Shown here piece after piece: positions 8,648 through 17,496 of a stretch of DNA of 64,000 nt. The stretch lies in contig NZ_JAMHIV010000002.1 of the NCBI RefSeq assembly GCF_023897065.1, positions 363,867-427,866 on the forward strand. The letters are read 5' to 3'. The notes under the pieces were generated by a model, which was given only the letters and a program-made list of their open reading frames with translations, was not told the origin of the DNA and ran no database searches. The first letter of the stretch is position 1; each line of letters begins with the position of its first letter. The DNA is from Crossiella sp. SN42. Lineage in GTDB: Bacteria; Actinomycetota; Actinomycetes; Mycobacteriales; Pseudonocardiaceae. Position numbers and translations under genes: made by a program.

Positions 8648-8964
8648 CCGTGGCCTCCGTCCCAGCCTGGTTGCTGCGGCACACCGCCACGATCGAGCCC
8701 TACCTCGGCACCACCGGCACCGGCCCGCGGTTCGGGCCACCGGAGCAGGTGCGCTGCTTCGCCGACGACAAGCGCCGTCTTGTCCGCTCGGCCACCGGCA
8801 CCGAGGTGGTCTCCGAAACGACCCTGTACTGCCCGCCCGGCACCACCGCGCCGCCGGAGTCCCGGGTCACCGTCCAGGGCCGCGCGACCACCGTCATCGC
8901 CGCGCACCAGCGCGACGGCGGCGGCCTCCCGACCCCTGATCACGTTGAGGTGGTGCTGAAATGA
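8644..8964 (+). CDS. Phage head closure (stopper) protein
   Basis: 106 residues. Starts considered are the GTG overlapping the previous stop (GTGA, chosen) and a GTG two codons later. The protein begins with a short helix (PAWLLRHTATI) followed by a beta barrel (VRCFADDKRR, TLYCPPGT, SRVTVQGRATTVIA), the layout of SPP1 gp16/HK97 gp7-like head closure proteins that seal the connector after packaging. The stop overlaps the next ATG. Confidence 0.65.
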   Translation: MTVASVPAWLLRHTATIEPYLGTTGTGPRFGPPEQVRCFADDKRRLVRSATGTEVVSETTLYCPPGTTAPPESRVTVQGRATTVIAAHQRDGGGLPTPDHVEVVLK

Positions 8965-9311
8965 CCCAGAGCGTCCGCATGAAGTGGAACGGTGCCAAGG
9001 TCAGCGTGGTGACCCGCGGTGGCGCGGTCGAGGGCCTGGGCAAGGCCACCGAGCACCTGCTCGGCGTCGCCTCCCAGCTGGCACCGATCGAGGAGGGCAC
9101 CCTCGAACGCTCCGGGGTGGCCTCGGTCGATGAGGTCAACCTGCGCGGCGCGGTGTCCTTCGACACCGTCTACGCGGTGCGCCAGCACGAAGAGCTGACC
9201 TGGCGGCACGACCCCGGCCGGCAGGCCAAGTACCTCGAAGAGCCCGCCGACACCGAGGCCGACACCATGACCGCCCTCGTCGCCGCGGCGATCCGCAGGG
9301 CCTACCGGTGA
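8961..9311 (+). CDS. Phage HK97 gp10-like tail completion protein
   Basis: 116 residues. It has an early helix (VEGLGKATEHLLGVASQLAP) followed by IEEGTLERSG and strands around FDTVYAVRQHEELTWRH, the common pattern of gp10-like/minor capsid proteins in which an 'AP..TG.L..S' segment precedes a strand pair ending near an aromatic-His motif. It overlaps both neighbours by four bases. Confidence 0.7.
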   Translation: MTQSVRMKWNGAKVSVVTRGGAVEGLGKATEHLLGVASQLAPIEEGTLERSGVASVDEVNLRGAVSFDTVYAVRQHEELTWRHDPGRQAKYLEEPADTEADTMTALVAAAIRRAYR

Positions 9312-9730
9312 GCGTGACCGAGGAGTACGCCCTGCTGCTCGACCAGCTCGGCCTGGGCAACTACCGGCCAGAGGACACCACCGGGGACGTCTACCTCGAC
9401 GCGCTGCCCCAGACCCCGGACACCGCGGTGGCCGTTGCCCGCTACGGCGCCGGTGAAGCCGACTCCACCCTGCCGTATGACCCGGTGCGCATCCAGATCC
9501 GCGTACGTGTGGCCGTAGGCGAGCGCACCGCGGGCGAGGCCCGCGCCCAGCGGATCTACGACAACCTGCACGGCATGGGATCCCGGTACCTGCCGGGCGG
9601 CACCTGGTCGCTGTACATCACCGGCGTCAACGGCGGCCCCGCCTACCTCGGAGTCGACCTCAACGGCCGTCCAGAGTGGACGGTCAACCTCCGCGGCGAG
9701 GTCCAGCGCCGCACCGCGCACCGCCCTTAA
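9308..9730 (+). CDS. Phage tail terminator protein
   Basis: 140 residues, GTG start overlapping the previous stop. It begins with a helix (EEYALLLDQLGLG), then strands with the pattern of the minor capsid/tail terminator family (VRIQIRVRVAVG, TWSLYITGVNGGP, EWTVNLRGEVQR). This ring protein caps the tail tube and joins it to the head. It lies directly upstream of the major tail protein gene, as in most siphoviruses. Confidence 0.7.
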   Translation: MSVTEEYALLLDQLGLGNYRPEDTTGDVYLDALPQTPDTAVAVARYGAGEADSTLPYDPVRIQIRVRVAVGERTAGEARAQRIYDNLHGMGSRYLPGGTWSLYITGVNGGPAYLGVDLNGRPEWTVNLRGEVQRRTAHRP

Positions 9731-9749
9731 CACCCCGATCACCCCGTCA

Positions 9750-9770
9750 CCCGGTCGCCTCCCGACCGGG
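9750..9770 (+). promoter_or_regulatory. Hairpin in the leader of the major tail protein gene
   Basis: Inverted repeat CCCGGTCG / CGACCGGG with a short loop in the 70-base gap before the major tail gene, followed by a strong Shine-Dalgarno GGAGGAGAG. As with the other late-region hairpins it has no T-run and precedes a gene needed in high copy number. Confidence 0.45.
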
Positions 9771-9800
9771 CCCTAGCCATGCCCGGAGGAGAGAACACCC

Positions 9801-10250
9801 ATGGCACAGACCAAGATTTTGGCCAGAGACGTCATTTTCCAGGTGGAGACCACCACCCCGAACACCTGGCTGGCCGTCTCCTACCTGAACTCGGCCACCC
9901 TCAACCCGGCCGAGAACGAAGAGGTCGGCGACGCCACGACCTTCGAGAGCGCGGGCCAGTACGAGGGCGTGCCGATGCAGCGCGGCGCAGCCTTCGAGCT
10001 GGAAGGCCTGCTGTCCAAGGACAACATCACCGGCGTGCAGGACCCGGGCCAGGCCCGGGTGGAGGTGCTGGCCGCCGCGGTCGGCTACGCCGGCCTCGCG
10101 CGGGTGCGCTTCCGCCACCCCCTGGACACCGAGTGGCAGATTTGGACCGCGCTGTTCAGCCTCGGCGAGCAGGGCGGCGGCAACAACGACCTCTCCACGT
10201 GGGGCGCGACCATCACCCGCTCTGGCGCCAAGACCACGGCGGCCGTGTGA
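9801..10250 (+). CDS. Phage major tail protein
   Basis: 149 residues, the expected size for a tail-tube subunit. The ATG is preceded by GGAGGAGAG, the best ribosome site in the late region. It is beta-rich with the typical opening of a tube protein (ILARDVIFQVETTTPNTWLA), and internal segments such as QRGAAFELEGLL and RVRFRHPLDTEWQ. Followed by the chaperone frame and tape measure, which fixes its identity by order. Confidence 0.8.
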   Translation: MAQTKILARDVIFQVETTTPNTWLAVSYLNSATLNPAENEEVGDATTFESAGQYEGVPMQRGAAFELEGLLSKDNITGVQDPGQARVEVLAAAVGYAGLARVRFRHPLDTEWQIWTALFSLGEQGGGNNDLSTWGATITRSGAKTTAAV

Positions 10251-10723
10251 TGACCGACCTGGAGCGCTACGAGCGCGAGCAGGAAGCCGACTTCAACGCC
10301 TTCTGGGCCGAGCACCAGGCCGTGCGCGAGGTGCCGCAGGCCGTCGTGCACATCCTCGGCGTGGACGTGGTGGTCCCCACCGAACTGCCGCTGCGCGTGC
10401 AGGTCCTCGCCGAGCAGCTGGCCGGGGAGGACACGCCCACGGCGCTGCGGCAGATGCTGGAAGCGCTCTTCGGCGAGGACGTCTTCGACACCTGGGTCGA
10501 CAACGGGCTGACCACCGAGAAGTTCGCAACGCTGCTGATGTGGGGCATGGCCAACGCCCAGCGTGTCGACAAGACCATCCCGGTCAGCTTCGCCGAAGCC
10601 GCCCAGATGGTCGCTGACGCCGAGGCCAAGCAGGCCGAGGGAAAAGCGCCGGCGGGGCCGTCGAACCGGGCGGCTCGTCGAGCTGGCTCAAAGACACGCG
10701 CATCCGCCGCGGCTGGGCACTGA
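10250..10723 (+). CDS. Tail assembly chaperone, short form (gpG-like)
   Basis: 157 residues, ATG overlapping the major tail stop (TGATG). Chaperones of this type coat the tape measure during tail assembly and are not in the virion. It is helical with an acidic N-terminus and a basic C-terminus (RAARRAGSKTR). It carries the slippery heptamer G GGA AAA in the right phase at 10639-10645, from which a longer fusion can be made. The sequence after the heptamer in this frame is low-complexity, consistent with being the short product. Confidence 0.85.
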   Translation: MTDLERYEREQEADFNAFWAEHQAVREVPQAVVHILGVDVVVPTELPLRVQVLAEQLAGEDTPTALRQMLEALFGEDVFDTWVDNGLTTEKFATLLMWGMANAQRVDKTIPVSFAEAAQMVADAEAKQAEGKAPAGPSNRAARRAGSKTRASAAAGH

Positions 10724-10914
10724 TCGAGGGCGATTTCCAAGCCCTGTACGGCATCGACGCGCCCCGGCTCGCCGCGCTGGGGCATCGCCGGTTCCTGGCC
10801 CTGATGAAGGGCCTGGCGCACAACGAGCAGTCGACCTGGCGGCACTGGGCGTCCAAGCAGCCCAACGAGATCGAGGGCCACACCGCCGTGTCGGCGTTGC
10901 TGTCCCGAACATGA
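10250..10914 (+). CDS. Tail assembly chaperone, frameshifted long form (gpGT-like)
   Basis: About 221 residues if ribosomes slip -1 on G GGA AAA at 10639-10645. After slippage the frame runs AGC GCC GGC... and encodes a well-formed domain (SWLKDTRIRRGWALIEGDF, then YGIDAP and TWRHWASKQPNEIEG) with no stop until TGA at 10912. That segment lacks an upstream start of its own. Its composition is protein-like, unlike the zero frame after the slip site. The same gene pair and slip type are known from lambda and many siphoviruses. Confidence 0.8.
10639..10645 (+). promoter_or_regulatory. -1 programmed frameshift slippery site G GGA AAA
   Basis: The heptamer GGGAAAA lies in X XXY YYZ phase with zero-frame codons GGA (10640) and AAA (10643). 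A -1 slip fuses the gpG-like frame to the downstream domain ending at 10914. A GC-rich stretch follows directly and could fold, though I do not see one clear pseudoknot. Confidence 0.82.
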
Positions 10915-10924
10915 GGGGGTCTTG

Positions 10925-13384
10925 GTGGCGCTGACCGTTGGCGAGCTTGTCGCCTACATGGACGTCGATCAGACCCGGTTTTCCCGTGGGCTGGCGGCGG
11001 CACGGGCGGCGATGGCCAGCACCGCCAGCGCCATCACCAAGCACCTCAACGACATCGCCGACGACCAGCGGTTCCAGCGGTTTGCCGCCAGCCTGGACCG
11101 GGCCGCGGTGTCGGTGCTCAAGCTGCTCAACAACCTCTCCAACATCCCGACGGCCGTCCAGGGAATCGCCGGGCTGGCCAGCATCGCCAAGTCCGCATCC
11201 GGCGCGCTGGGCGTGCTGCCCGGCATCCTGGTCTCGGTGGCCGCAGCGTTCACCGCGGTCAAGGTCGGCGTCTCCGGCTTCGCCGACGCGCTCAAGGAGA
11301 TGGGCGACCCGAAGGCCTTCGCCGAGGCACTGAAGCAGCTCTCGCCCGCGGCACGGGCGGCGGCCATCGCGATCAAGCAGCAGGCCCCGGCCTGGCGCGA
11401 AGTCAAGAAGGCAGCGCAGGAAGCCTTGTTCTCCGGGATCGCACCGCAGCTGACCAAGATCGGCAAGCAGTACGCGCCGGTCGCCCGCGATGGCCTGGCG
11501 GGCATCAACAAGGAGTTCAACACCGCGGTCAAGACCGCCTTGGCCTTCGGTTCCTCGGCCAGCTCGGTGAAGGACGTCGGCACCATCTTCGGCAACACCC
11601 GGAAGACGGTCGCCGAGCTGGTCGGCGGAGGCTTGAAGCCGCTGTTGCAGATCCTGCTTGACGTCGTCACCGTCGGCACGGAGTTCTTGCCGAACTTGAC
11701 CGGAGGGTTCGGCAACGCCGCACAGGCCGCGGCAGATTTCGTCTCCAAGGCAAGGGAATCGGGCCGCCTCAAGGAGTGGATCTCCGGCGGGCTGTCCATC
11801 CTCGGTGACCTGTGGGAGCTGCTGAGCAACATCGGCACCATCGTCAAGACGGTGTTCGACAGCTTCCAGACCGAGGGCTCCGGGCTGCTGCCGATACTGC
11901 TCGACCTCACCGGCCGCGCGAAGGACTTCCTCAAGTCCGTTGAGGGACAACAGGTTCTGCACAACCTGGCGAGCGCGCTCAAGACCATCGGCGACATCGT
12001 GACCAACGTCCTGCTGACCGCGCTGCGGGAACTGGCCCCGCTGGTCGACGGCACCACGCCGGGGCTGACCGAGCTGGCCCGGGTCATCGGCGACGTGCTC
12101 ACCGGCGCGATCACGACCCTGGCACCGCACCTGGTGGGCATCATCAAGTGGCTGTCCGACAACATGACCTGGCTCGGGCCGGTCACGGTGGGCATCCTCG
12201 GCCTGACCGTCGCCATCCGCGCCTGGGGCCTGGCCACGAGCGTGTTCGCCGCGCTGCACAGCGGCGCGGCAGGCAAGGTGATCGGCGACTACGCAGTCAT
12301 GGTCGCCCGCGGCATCGCCGCCGCCGCAACGATGGTCGCCACCTGGGTGGCGGCTGCGGCCGGCGCCGTCGCCCAGGGCGCGATCATCGCCGCGGCGTGG
12401 GCAGCGACCGCGGCAAAGGTCGTCGCAGGCTGGGTCATGATGGGCGCCACGGCGCTCGCGCAGGCCGCACGCATGGCCCTGGCATGGCTAATCGGCATGG
12501 GCCCGGTGGGCTGGGCCATCGCCGCGGTGCTGGCCGTGGTCGCCGTGGTGATCACGTTCTGGGACGACATCGTGGCCGCCACCGAGGCCGCCTGGGACGC
12601 CGTGATCGAGGCCATCAACTCCGCCATCGACTGGGTCCTTGGCTTCGTTGAGCGGAACTGGCGGACGCTCCTGACGATCATCCTCGGCCCGCTCGGCATG
12701 ATCATCGTCGCGGTGGTCGACAACTGGGAGAAGATCAAGGCGTATTTCCGGGCCGGTGTCGACGCCGTGATCTCGGCGTTCCAGTGGCTCGGCCGCCTGC
12801 CGGAGATGATCCGAGGCTGGATGTCGGATGCCCGCGACTGGGCCAACCGCAAGCTCCACGAAGTGATCGCGGACTTCAAGGCCTTCCCCGGCCGGATCGT
12901 CGACGGCCTGGGCAACCTGGGCAACCTGCTGATCGACACCGGGCGGGACATCGTCACCGGCCTGTGGAACGGCATCAAAGCCGCGGGCGCCTGGCTCATG
13001 AGCATGATCACCGGCTGGATCAAGAAGGTGATCCCCGGGCCGATCCTCCAGTTTTTGGGCATCGCCTCACCGTCGAAGCTCATGGCCGAGATCGGCCGGT
13101 GGATTCCGGCCGGCCTGGCCAAGGGCATCGACGGCAACATCGGCGCGGTCAGCCGCGCTGCGCTGGAGATGGCCGAGGCCGCCGCGGTCCCCATGCCGCG
13201 CAACGGCGGGCTGCCGTTCACACCACCCGGTCTGCCCGCCGGCACAGCCGGGCCGCTCGGCCTGGACGGCACCGCCGGACGGCAGGGGCCGCTGGTGGCC
13301 ATCGAGAACTTCCACGCGGGCGGCGACCAGTCCCCCGACGCGATCGCCCGCGACCTCGCGTGGCATGCCAAGGCGAAGGGCTGA
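10925..13384 (+). CDS. Phage tail tape measure protein
   Basis: 819 residues, setting tail length and travelling into the cell with DNA. GTG at 10925 is chosen because GGGGG lies five bases upstream; an in-frame TTG precedes it. The N-terminal 450 residues are long amphipathic helices; residues about 460-600 are strongly hydrophobic, alternating Ala/Val/Ile/Trp stretches (for example IGMGPVGWAIAAVLAVVAVV), likely several membrane-spanning segments; the C-terminus has the 'GLWNGIKAAGAWL...SPSKLM.EIG' block common to tape measures. It is short for the family, implying a fairly short tail. Confidence 0.9.
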   Translation: MALTVGELVAYMDVDQTRFSRGLAAARAAMASTASAITKHLNDIADDQRFQRFAASLDRAAVSVLKLLNNLSNIPTAVQGIAGLASIAKSASGALGVLPGILVSVAAAFTAVKVGVSGFADALKEMGDPKAFAEALKQLSPAARAAAIAIKQQAPAWREVKKAAQEALFSGIAPQLTKIGKQYAPVARDGLAGINKEFNTAVKTALAFGSSASSVKDVGTIFGNTRKTVAELVGGGLKPLLQILLDVVTVGTEFLPNLTGGFGNAAQAAADFVSKARESGRLKEWISGGLSILGDLWELLSNIGTIVKTVFDSFQTEGSGLLPILLDLTGRAKDFLKSVEGQQVLHNLASALKTIGDIVTNVLLTALRELAPLVDGTTPGLTELARVIGDVLTGAITTLAPHLVGIIKWLSDNMTWLGPVTVGILGLTVAIRAWGLATSVFAALHSGAAGKVIGDYAVMVARGIAAAATMVATWVAAAAGAVAQGAIIAAAWAATAAKVVAGWVMMGATALAQAARMALAWLIGMGPVGWAIAAVLAVVAVVITFWDDIVAATEAAWDAVIEAINSAIDWVLGFVERNWRTLLTIILGPLGMIIVAVVDNWEKIKAYFRAGVDAVISAFQWLGRLPEMIRGWMSDARDWANRKLHEVIADFKAFPGRIVDGLGNLGNLLIDTGRDIVTGLWNGIKAAGAWLMSMITGWIKKVIPGPILQFLGIASPSKLMAEIGRWIPAGLAKGIDGNIGAVSRAALEMAEAAAVPMPRNGGLPFTPPGLPAGTAGPLGLDGTAGRQGPLVAIENFHAGGDQSPDAIARDLAWHAKAKG

Positions 13385-13390
13385 TCCGCA

Positions 13391-14278
13391 GTGGCCGCTG
13401 GTGATCTGCTGGTCCGGGATGGACAGATCGAGTGGCGCGGAGTCCTGCTCGGCGCCGGAACCCCGTACAAGCTCAAGGAGCTGTCCGGCTGGTCGGACCT
13501 GCCGGGGATGCGCGGCGGGTCCACCGACCTGACCGGCTACCACGGTGCCCTGGCCGGCCAGCTGCACGCCGAGTCCCGCCGCATCGTCGCCGAGCTGCTA
13601 CTCCCGGCCAGCATCCCCCTGGAACTGTTCCCCGCGGCCACAACGGAACTGCGCCGGATCACCGCCCCTGCTGAACAGCCGGCCGAGGAGCCGCTCGTCA
13701 TCCGGCTGGACGGGCAGCGGCGGCAGGTGCTGGCGCGGGTGACCAAGCGCGCGCTCCCGACCACCCGGGAGTACGCGCTCGGCTGGACCGCACCCAGCAT
13801 CGAGTGGGAGGCCAGCGACCCGCGGCTGCACTGGCTGCCGCAGCAGACCGGATCGACCCCGCTGGCCACCAGCTCCTCCACCGGCCTTGTCTTCCCGCTG
13901 GTGTTCCCGCTGGTGTTCGGCACCGGCCCGACCGGCGGATCGATGACCCTCCCCAACTCCGGCAACGCCACGGCATGGCCCAGGTTCCGGCTCACCGGGC
14001 CGCTGACCGGGCCAACTCTGTCCGACTTGGACACCGGCGCCCGGTTGCGCTTCGACCCCACGTGGACGCTGCCCGCCGGCCAGCAGGTCGACATCCACAC
14101 CCGGCCCGGTGCCAGAGGCGCGTCGTTCGTCGGCTCCGGGGTGTCGGTGTCCGGCAGGTTGTTCGACCGGCAGTGGCTCTCCATCCCCGCGGGCGGCCAG
14201 CTGCGCCTGGGGTTCTCGTCCCTGACCTACGACGCCGCGGCGAGCTGCCTCGCCACCTGGCACCACACCGACCTGTGA
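13391..14278 (+). CDS. Phage distal tail protein (Dit-like)
   Basis: 295 residues, GTG start seven bases after the tape measure stop. Its opening (WRGVLLGAGTPYKLKELSGW) and the following 'GGSTDLTGYHGAL' are typical of siphovirus tail component proteins that form the hub under the tail tube. The C-terminal half is a second beta domain with a Phe-Pro-Leu repeat (FPLVFPLVFG) and a carbohydrate-binding-like end. Position after the tape measure fits. Confidence 0.78.
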   Translation: MAAGDLLVRDGQIEWRGVLLGAGTPYKLKELSGWSDLPGMRGGSTDLTGYHGALAGQLHAESRRIVAELLLPASIPLELFPAATTELRRITAPAEQPAEEPLVIRLDGQRRQVLARVTKRALPTTREYALGWTAPSIEWEASDPRLHWLPQQTGSTPLATSSSTGLVFPLVFPLVFGTGPTGGSMTLPNSGNATAWPRFRLTGPLTGPTLSDLDTGARLRFDPTWTLPAGQQVDIHTRPGARGASFVGSGVSVSGRLFDRQWLSIPAGGQLRLGFSSLTYDAAASCLATWHHTDL

Positions 14279-14290
14279 AGGGACCTGTTG

Positions 14291-15568
14291 ATGCCTGAGC
14301 GCTTCTCCTGGGCCGTGGCCGACGCCGGTGGCGACATCACCACCGTGGACGCCCGGCAAGCCCTGGACTCCCTGTGGACGCCCGGCCCGACGCCATGGAC
14401 GCCGAGGCAGGGCCGCACCCCGGGCGGCAGCACCGAGCCGTGGAAGGTATCCGCCACCGCCCCCACCCCGGACGGCAACGTCACGGTCAACGGCGGCCAC
14501 ATGATCATGCGCGGGACGCGGTCGGTCGGCGGCTACACGATGACGATGGACGCGGCCAAGACCATCAACATCCTGAGCACGCCCGCGCACGGGTCGCTGA
14601 CCCGCTGGGACCTGATCATCGCCCACCAGTCCGACACCCTGCACTCCGACGCCGACAACCAGATGCGCGTCCGGCAGGTGACTGGCACCCCGTCGGCCAC
14701 CCCCGCGGACCCGTCCCTGACCAGCTTCCCGGACTGCGTCGTGCTGGCGCGGGTCATCGTCGGCCCGGCCGTCACCAGCATCACCCAGGGCAACATCACC
14801 GACTTGCGTCCACACAGGACGGTCGCGCTCGGTGGCGTCCTGCCGGTGCTCAACGCGACCGAGCGCACCGCGATCGAGTCTCCGTACGAGGGGATGACGA
14901 TCTACCGGGAGGACTACGAGCAGATCGAGGTGTGGGACGGCTCGGCGTGGCGGGTGCGCAGCGAGGTCACCGCGGCCGATTCCGCTGACCTCGCCGCGCG
15001 GGTGTCCAGTCCGTACACCGGGCAGCGCGCGCTGCGCCTGGACACGATGATGCTCTACCGCTACGACGGCTCCAGCTGGACCAGTCCGCTCCCGCTGGGC
15101 GGGACCACAGCAGCGACCCGGCACGAGTGCCGGTACCGCGCAACCACCCCGGATCAGCAAATCCCGGACTTCGCCGACACCAAGGTGCAGTACCCGGTGG
15201 CCCTCTACGACTGCAACGACGTCAGCCCGAACGGCTCCTTCGACACCTTCACGATCAACAGGTCAGGCCTGTGGCTGGTCGAAGCCAGCTTCCGCTTCGA
15301 TGCCACGGACCCCACCAGCGGCAACGGCGAGCGCGTGTTCTGGATCGCCAACGGCTCCGCGATCACCACCGGCCGCTACGGCGAGCAGGTCGCCCATCAG
15401 CGTGGGGACACCACTGCCTCGTCCACGGCGACGGTGACCGTGCTGCGACGCTTCACTGCCGGGGACACCGTCTCGGCCGCGATCTGGCACAACACCGGGT
15501 TCGCGATGGGCCTGGACAACACCTGGGCGGAGAGCAACAACATCTCCTTCGCCTACCTGCGAGCGTGA
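14291..15568 (+). CDS. Phage minor tail / receptor-binding protein with C1q-like C-terminus
   Basis: 425 residues. The ATG at 14291 has GAAGGG upstream; an in-frame TTG precedes it. Residues 1-175 form a domain common to tail fibre bases in actinophages (sequence around NGGHMIMRGTRSVGGYTM and LIIAHQSDTL). A linker follows that includes YEGMTIYREDYEQIEVWDGSAW, a motif frequent before tail-fibre tips. The last 140 residues resemble a C1q/TNF-like jelly roll (INRSGLWLVEASFRFDATD, then FAYLRA), which would trimerise and may bind the host surface. Confidence 0.65.
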   Translation: MPERFSWAVADAGGDITTVDARQALDSLWTPGPTPWTPRQGRTPGGSTEPWKVSATAPTPDGNVTVNGGHMIMRGTRSVGGYTMTMDAAKTINILSTPAHGSLTRWDLIIAHQSDTLHSDADNQMRVRQVTGTPSATPADPSLTSFPDCVVLARVIVGPAVTSITQGNITDLRPHRTVALGGVLPVLNATERTAIESPYEGMTIYREDYEQIEVWDGSAWRVRSEVTAADSADLAARVSSPYTGQRALRLDTMMLYRYDGSSWTSPLPLGGTTAATRHECRYRATTPDQQIPDFADTKVQYPVALYDCNDVSPNGSFDTFTINRSGLWLVEASFRFDATDPTSGNGERVFWIANGSAITTGRYGEQVAHQRGDTTASSTATVTVLRRFTAGDTVSAAIWHNTGFAMGLDNTWAESNNISFAYLRA

Positions 15569-15571
15569 CCG

Positions 15572-16714
15572 ATGGTGCTGCCGATCTACACCTACACCGT
15601 CGCCGACACCCGCACCGGGGTCACCGGCGACGAGCTGCCGCTCACCGGCGTGAAGTACAGCAAGATCCTCAACGGCTCCGGCGCCTTCTCCGGGACGCTG
15701 CCGCTGGGCTCCCCTGAGGTGCAGCGCCTGGACCCCTACGAGCTGACCACCCCGGCGCACCAGTGCATCTACGTGTGGCGCGATGGCCGGCCGGTCTGGG
15801 GCGGGATCATCTGGACCCGCCGCTACTCCAAGTCCTCCAACGCAATCGAAGTCCAGGCTGGGGACTTCCTGTCCTACTTCGACCGCCGCAAGTTGCTGCA
15901 CCCGCTCACCTCCGAGGCCTACTCCGATGCCCTCTACGTCCCGGGCCTGTCGCTGTCCTGGGCGGCGGTCGACCAGAACCAGATCATGCGCGAACTCATC
16001 GACAACGCCCAGGCGCACACCGGCGGCGACGTCGACATCGCGTTCGACCTGACCGTCAACACCGGTGTGTTCCGCGACCGCACCTATTACGGCTACGAGC
16101 TGGTCGACGTCGGCGAGGCGCTGCGCCAGTTGTCCACTGTGATCGGTGGCAGTGATTTCCGGTTCGACGTGGACTTCCCCGACAGCAACGGCAAGGTCGT
16201 GCGGCGGCTGATCCTCGGTGACCCGCTGCTCGGCCAGGCCGGGTCCCCGTGGGTGTTCGAGCTGGGCGCCAACATCCTCGACTACACCTGGCCCAGCGAC
16301 GGAACGCGCATGGCCACCCGGACGTTCGCGGTCGGCCAGGGCCAGGAGAAGGACGGCCCGATCGCAGTCGCGGAAAACCTGGGCCGCTACGTCGACGGCT
16401 GGCCGCTGCTGGAGTCCGAAACCAGCTACTCCACCGTGCTGGAGACCAGCACCCTCTACGCACACGCGCAGGCGGACCAGGAACTCGCACGGCTGCCGGT
16501 GGCGCTGCCGACGCTGGTGGTGCGCGGCGACGCCGACCCCGCGGTCACCGACTACTCCCCCGGTGACGATGCTCGCGTGATCATCCGCGATGACTTCTTC
16601 ACCGGGTCCGGTTTGGACACTCGCATGCGGATCGTGTCCATCGAGGTCGCCCCTGGCGAGAAGTCCGAGGAGGTCACCTTGACCATGTCGCCGATGCTTG
16701 AGGATGTGGCCTGA
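15572..16714 (+). CDS. Phage minor tail protein (Gp37-like hub)
   Basis: 380 residues. Its N-terminus (LPIYTYTVADTRTG, then LPLTGVKYSKILNGSGAFSG) and the motif VWRDGRPVWGGIIWTRRY are characteristic of the siphovirus Gp37-like minor tail proteins of actinophages, which form part of the baseplate hub. It starts three bases after the fibre gene and its stop overlaps the next ATG. Confidence 0.72.
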   Translation: MVLPIYTYTVADTRTGVTGDELPLTGVKYSKILNGSGAFSGTLPLGSPEVQRLDPYELTTPAHQCIYVWRDGRPVWGGIIWTRRYSKSSNAIEVQAGDFLSYFDRRKLLHPLTSEAYSDALYVPGLSLSWAAVDQNQIMRELIDNAQAHTGGDVDIAFDLTVNTGVFRDRTYYGYELVDVGEALRQLSTVIGGSDFRFDVDFPDSNGKVVRRLILGDPLLGQAGSPWVFELGANILDYTWPSDGTRMATRTFAVGQGQEKDGPIAVAENLGRYVDGWPLLESETSYSTVLETSTLYAHAQADQELARLPVALPTLVVRGDADPAVTDYSPGDDARVIIRDDFFTGSGLDTRMRIVSIEVAPGEKSEEVTLTMSPMLEDVA

Positions 16715-17448
16715 TGGCCGGGATCAACGTGCCTGCCAACCTCATCGACGAGGTCCGCGCGCTGCGCCGCGAGGTGGCCGCGCTGTCCAAGAAGGCCGGG
16801 CTGTCGAGCGCGAGCATCACGCGCGGGCGTCTGCGCGTGGCCGAAGGCGCTGAGCTGGCCGTCGAGCACGACAGCGGGGACTACAACCTCTTCTTCGTTG
16901 GCCGCGGTGACGCTGGCCGCTACACGGTGAACATGCGGCGCTCCGACGGCAGCGTCTGTTTCGGCATCGGCGGGTTCGCTGCGCACCAGTTCTGGTCCTT
17001 CGCCGACCGCTCCGGCGCGGGCGGCGGAACCGCGCCGGCCATCGTCCTGTCCGACGACGCCACCAGCGGCTGGGGACTGGCCAACCCGAAGTTGCCCATC
17101 GCGATGTACGAGACGCGGCTTGATCGCATGCCGGTGGTGACGAACTCCTCCTACGAAGAGCTGTTCGTCGGCCGGTGGAAGGCGATGAACCCCTACGTCG
17201 CGGGCGAGATCCTGGTGCAGGCCGACTCCGGCACGGTCGGCCAGGCCCGCCTCAAGATCAACGACACCCAGGTGTGGGAATCGGCTACCTGGACGAACTT
17301 CGTCGGACGCATCTCGATCCCGAAGATCCCCATCACCAGCGGCCGCAACTTCGGCGACGACACCGAGGTCAAGCTCGATGTCAGGCGCGTCTCCGGCAGC
17401 GACAACGTCCGCGCCACCGTCATCGGCATGTACGGCCACCAGTCCTAA
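16714..17448 (+). CDS. Phage minor tail protein of unknown function
   Basis: 244 residues, ATG overlapping the previous stop. The first 30 residues are a coiled coil (LIDEVRALRREVAALSKKAG), followed by a beta-rich body; the final part resembles a small jelly-roll (ETRLDRMPVVTNSSYEELF, then VGRISIPKIPI). The coiled-coil plus beta tip layout suggests a trimeric fibre, but the family is not recognised. Confidence 0.65.
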   Translation: MAGINVPANLIDEVRALRREVAALSKKAGLSSASITRGRLRVAEGAELAVEHDSGDYNLFFVGRGDAGRYTVNMRRSDGSVCFGIGGFAAHQFWSFADRSGAGGGTAPAIVLSDDATSGWGLANPKLPIAMYETRLDRMPVVTNSSYEELFVGRWKAMNPYVAGEILVQADSGTVGQARLKINDTQVWESATWTNFVGRISIPKIPITSGRNFGDDTEVKLDVRRVSGSDNVRATVIGMYGHQS

Positions 17449-17496
17449 GTGGACAACCATCCCGCCGCGCTGCGGCACCAACCCCAAGGAGTGCCT

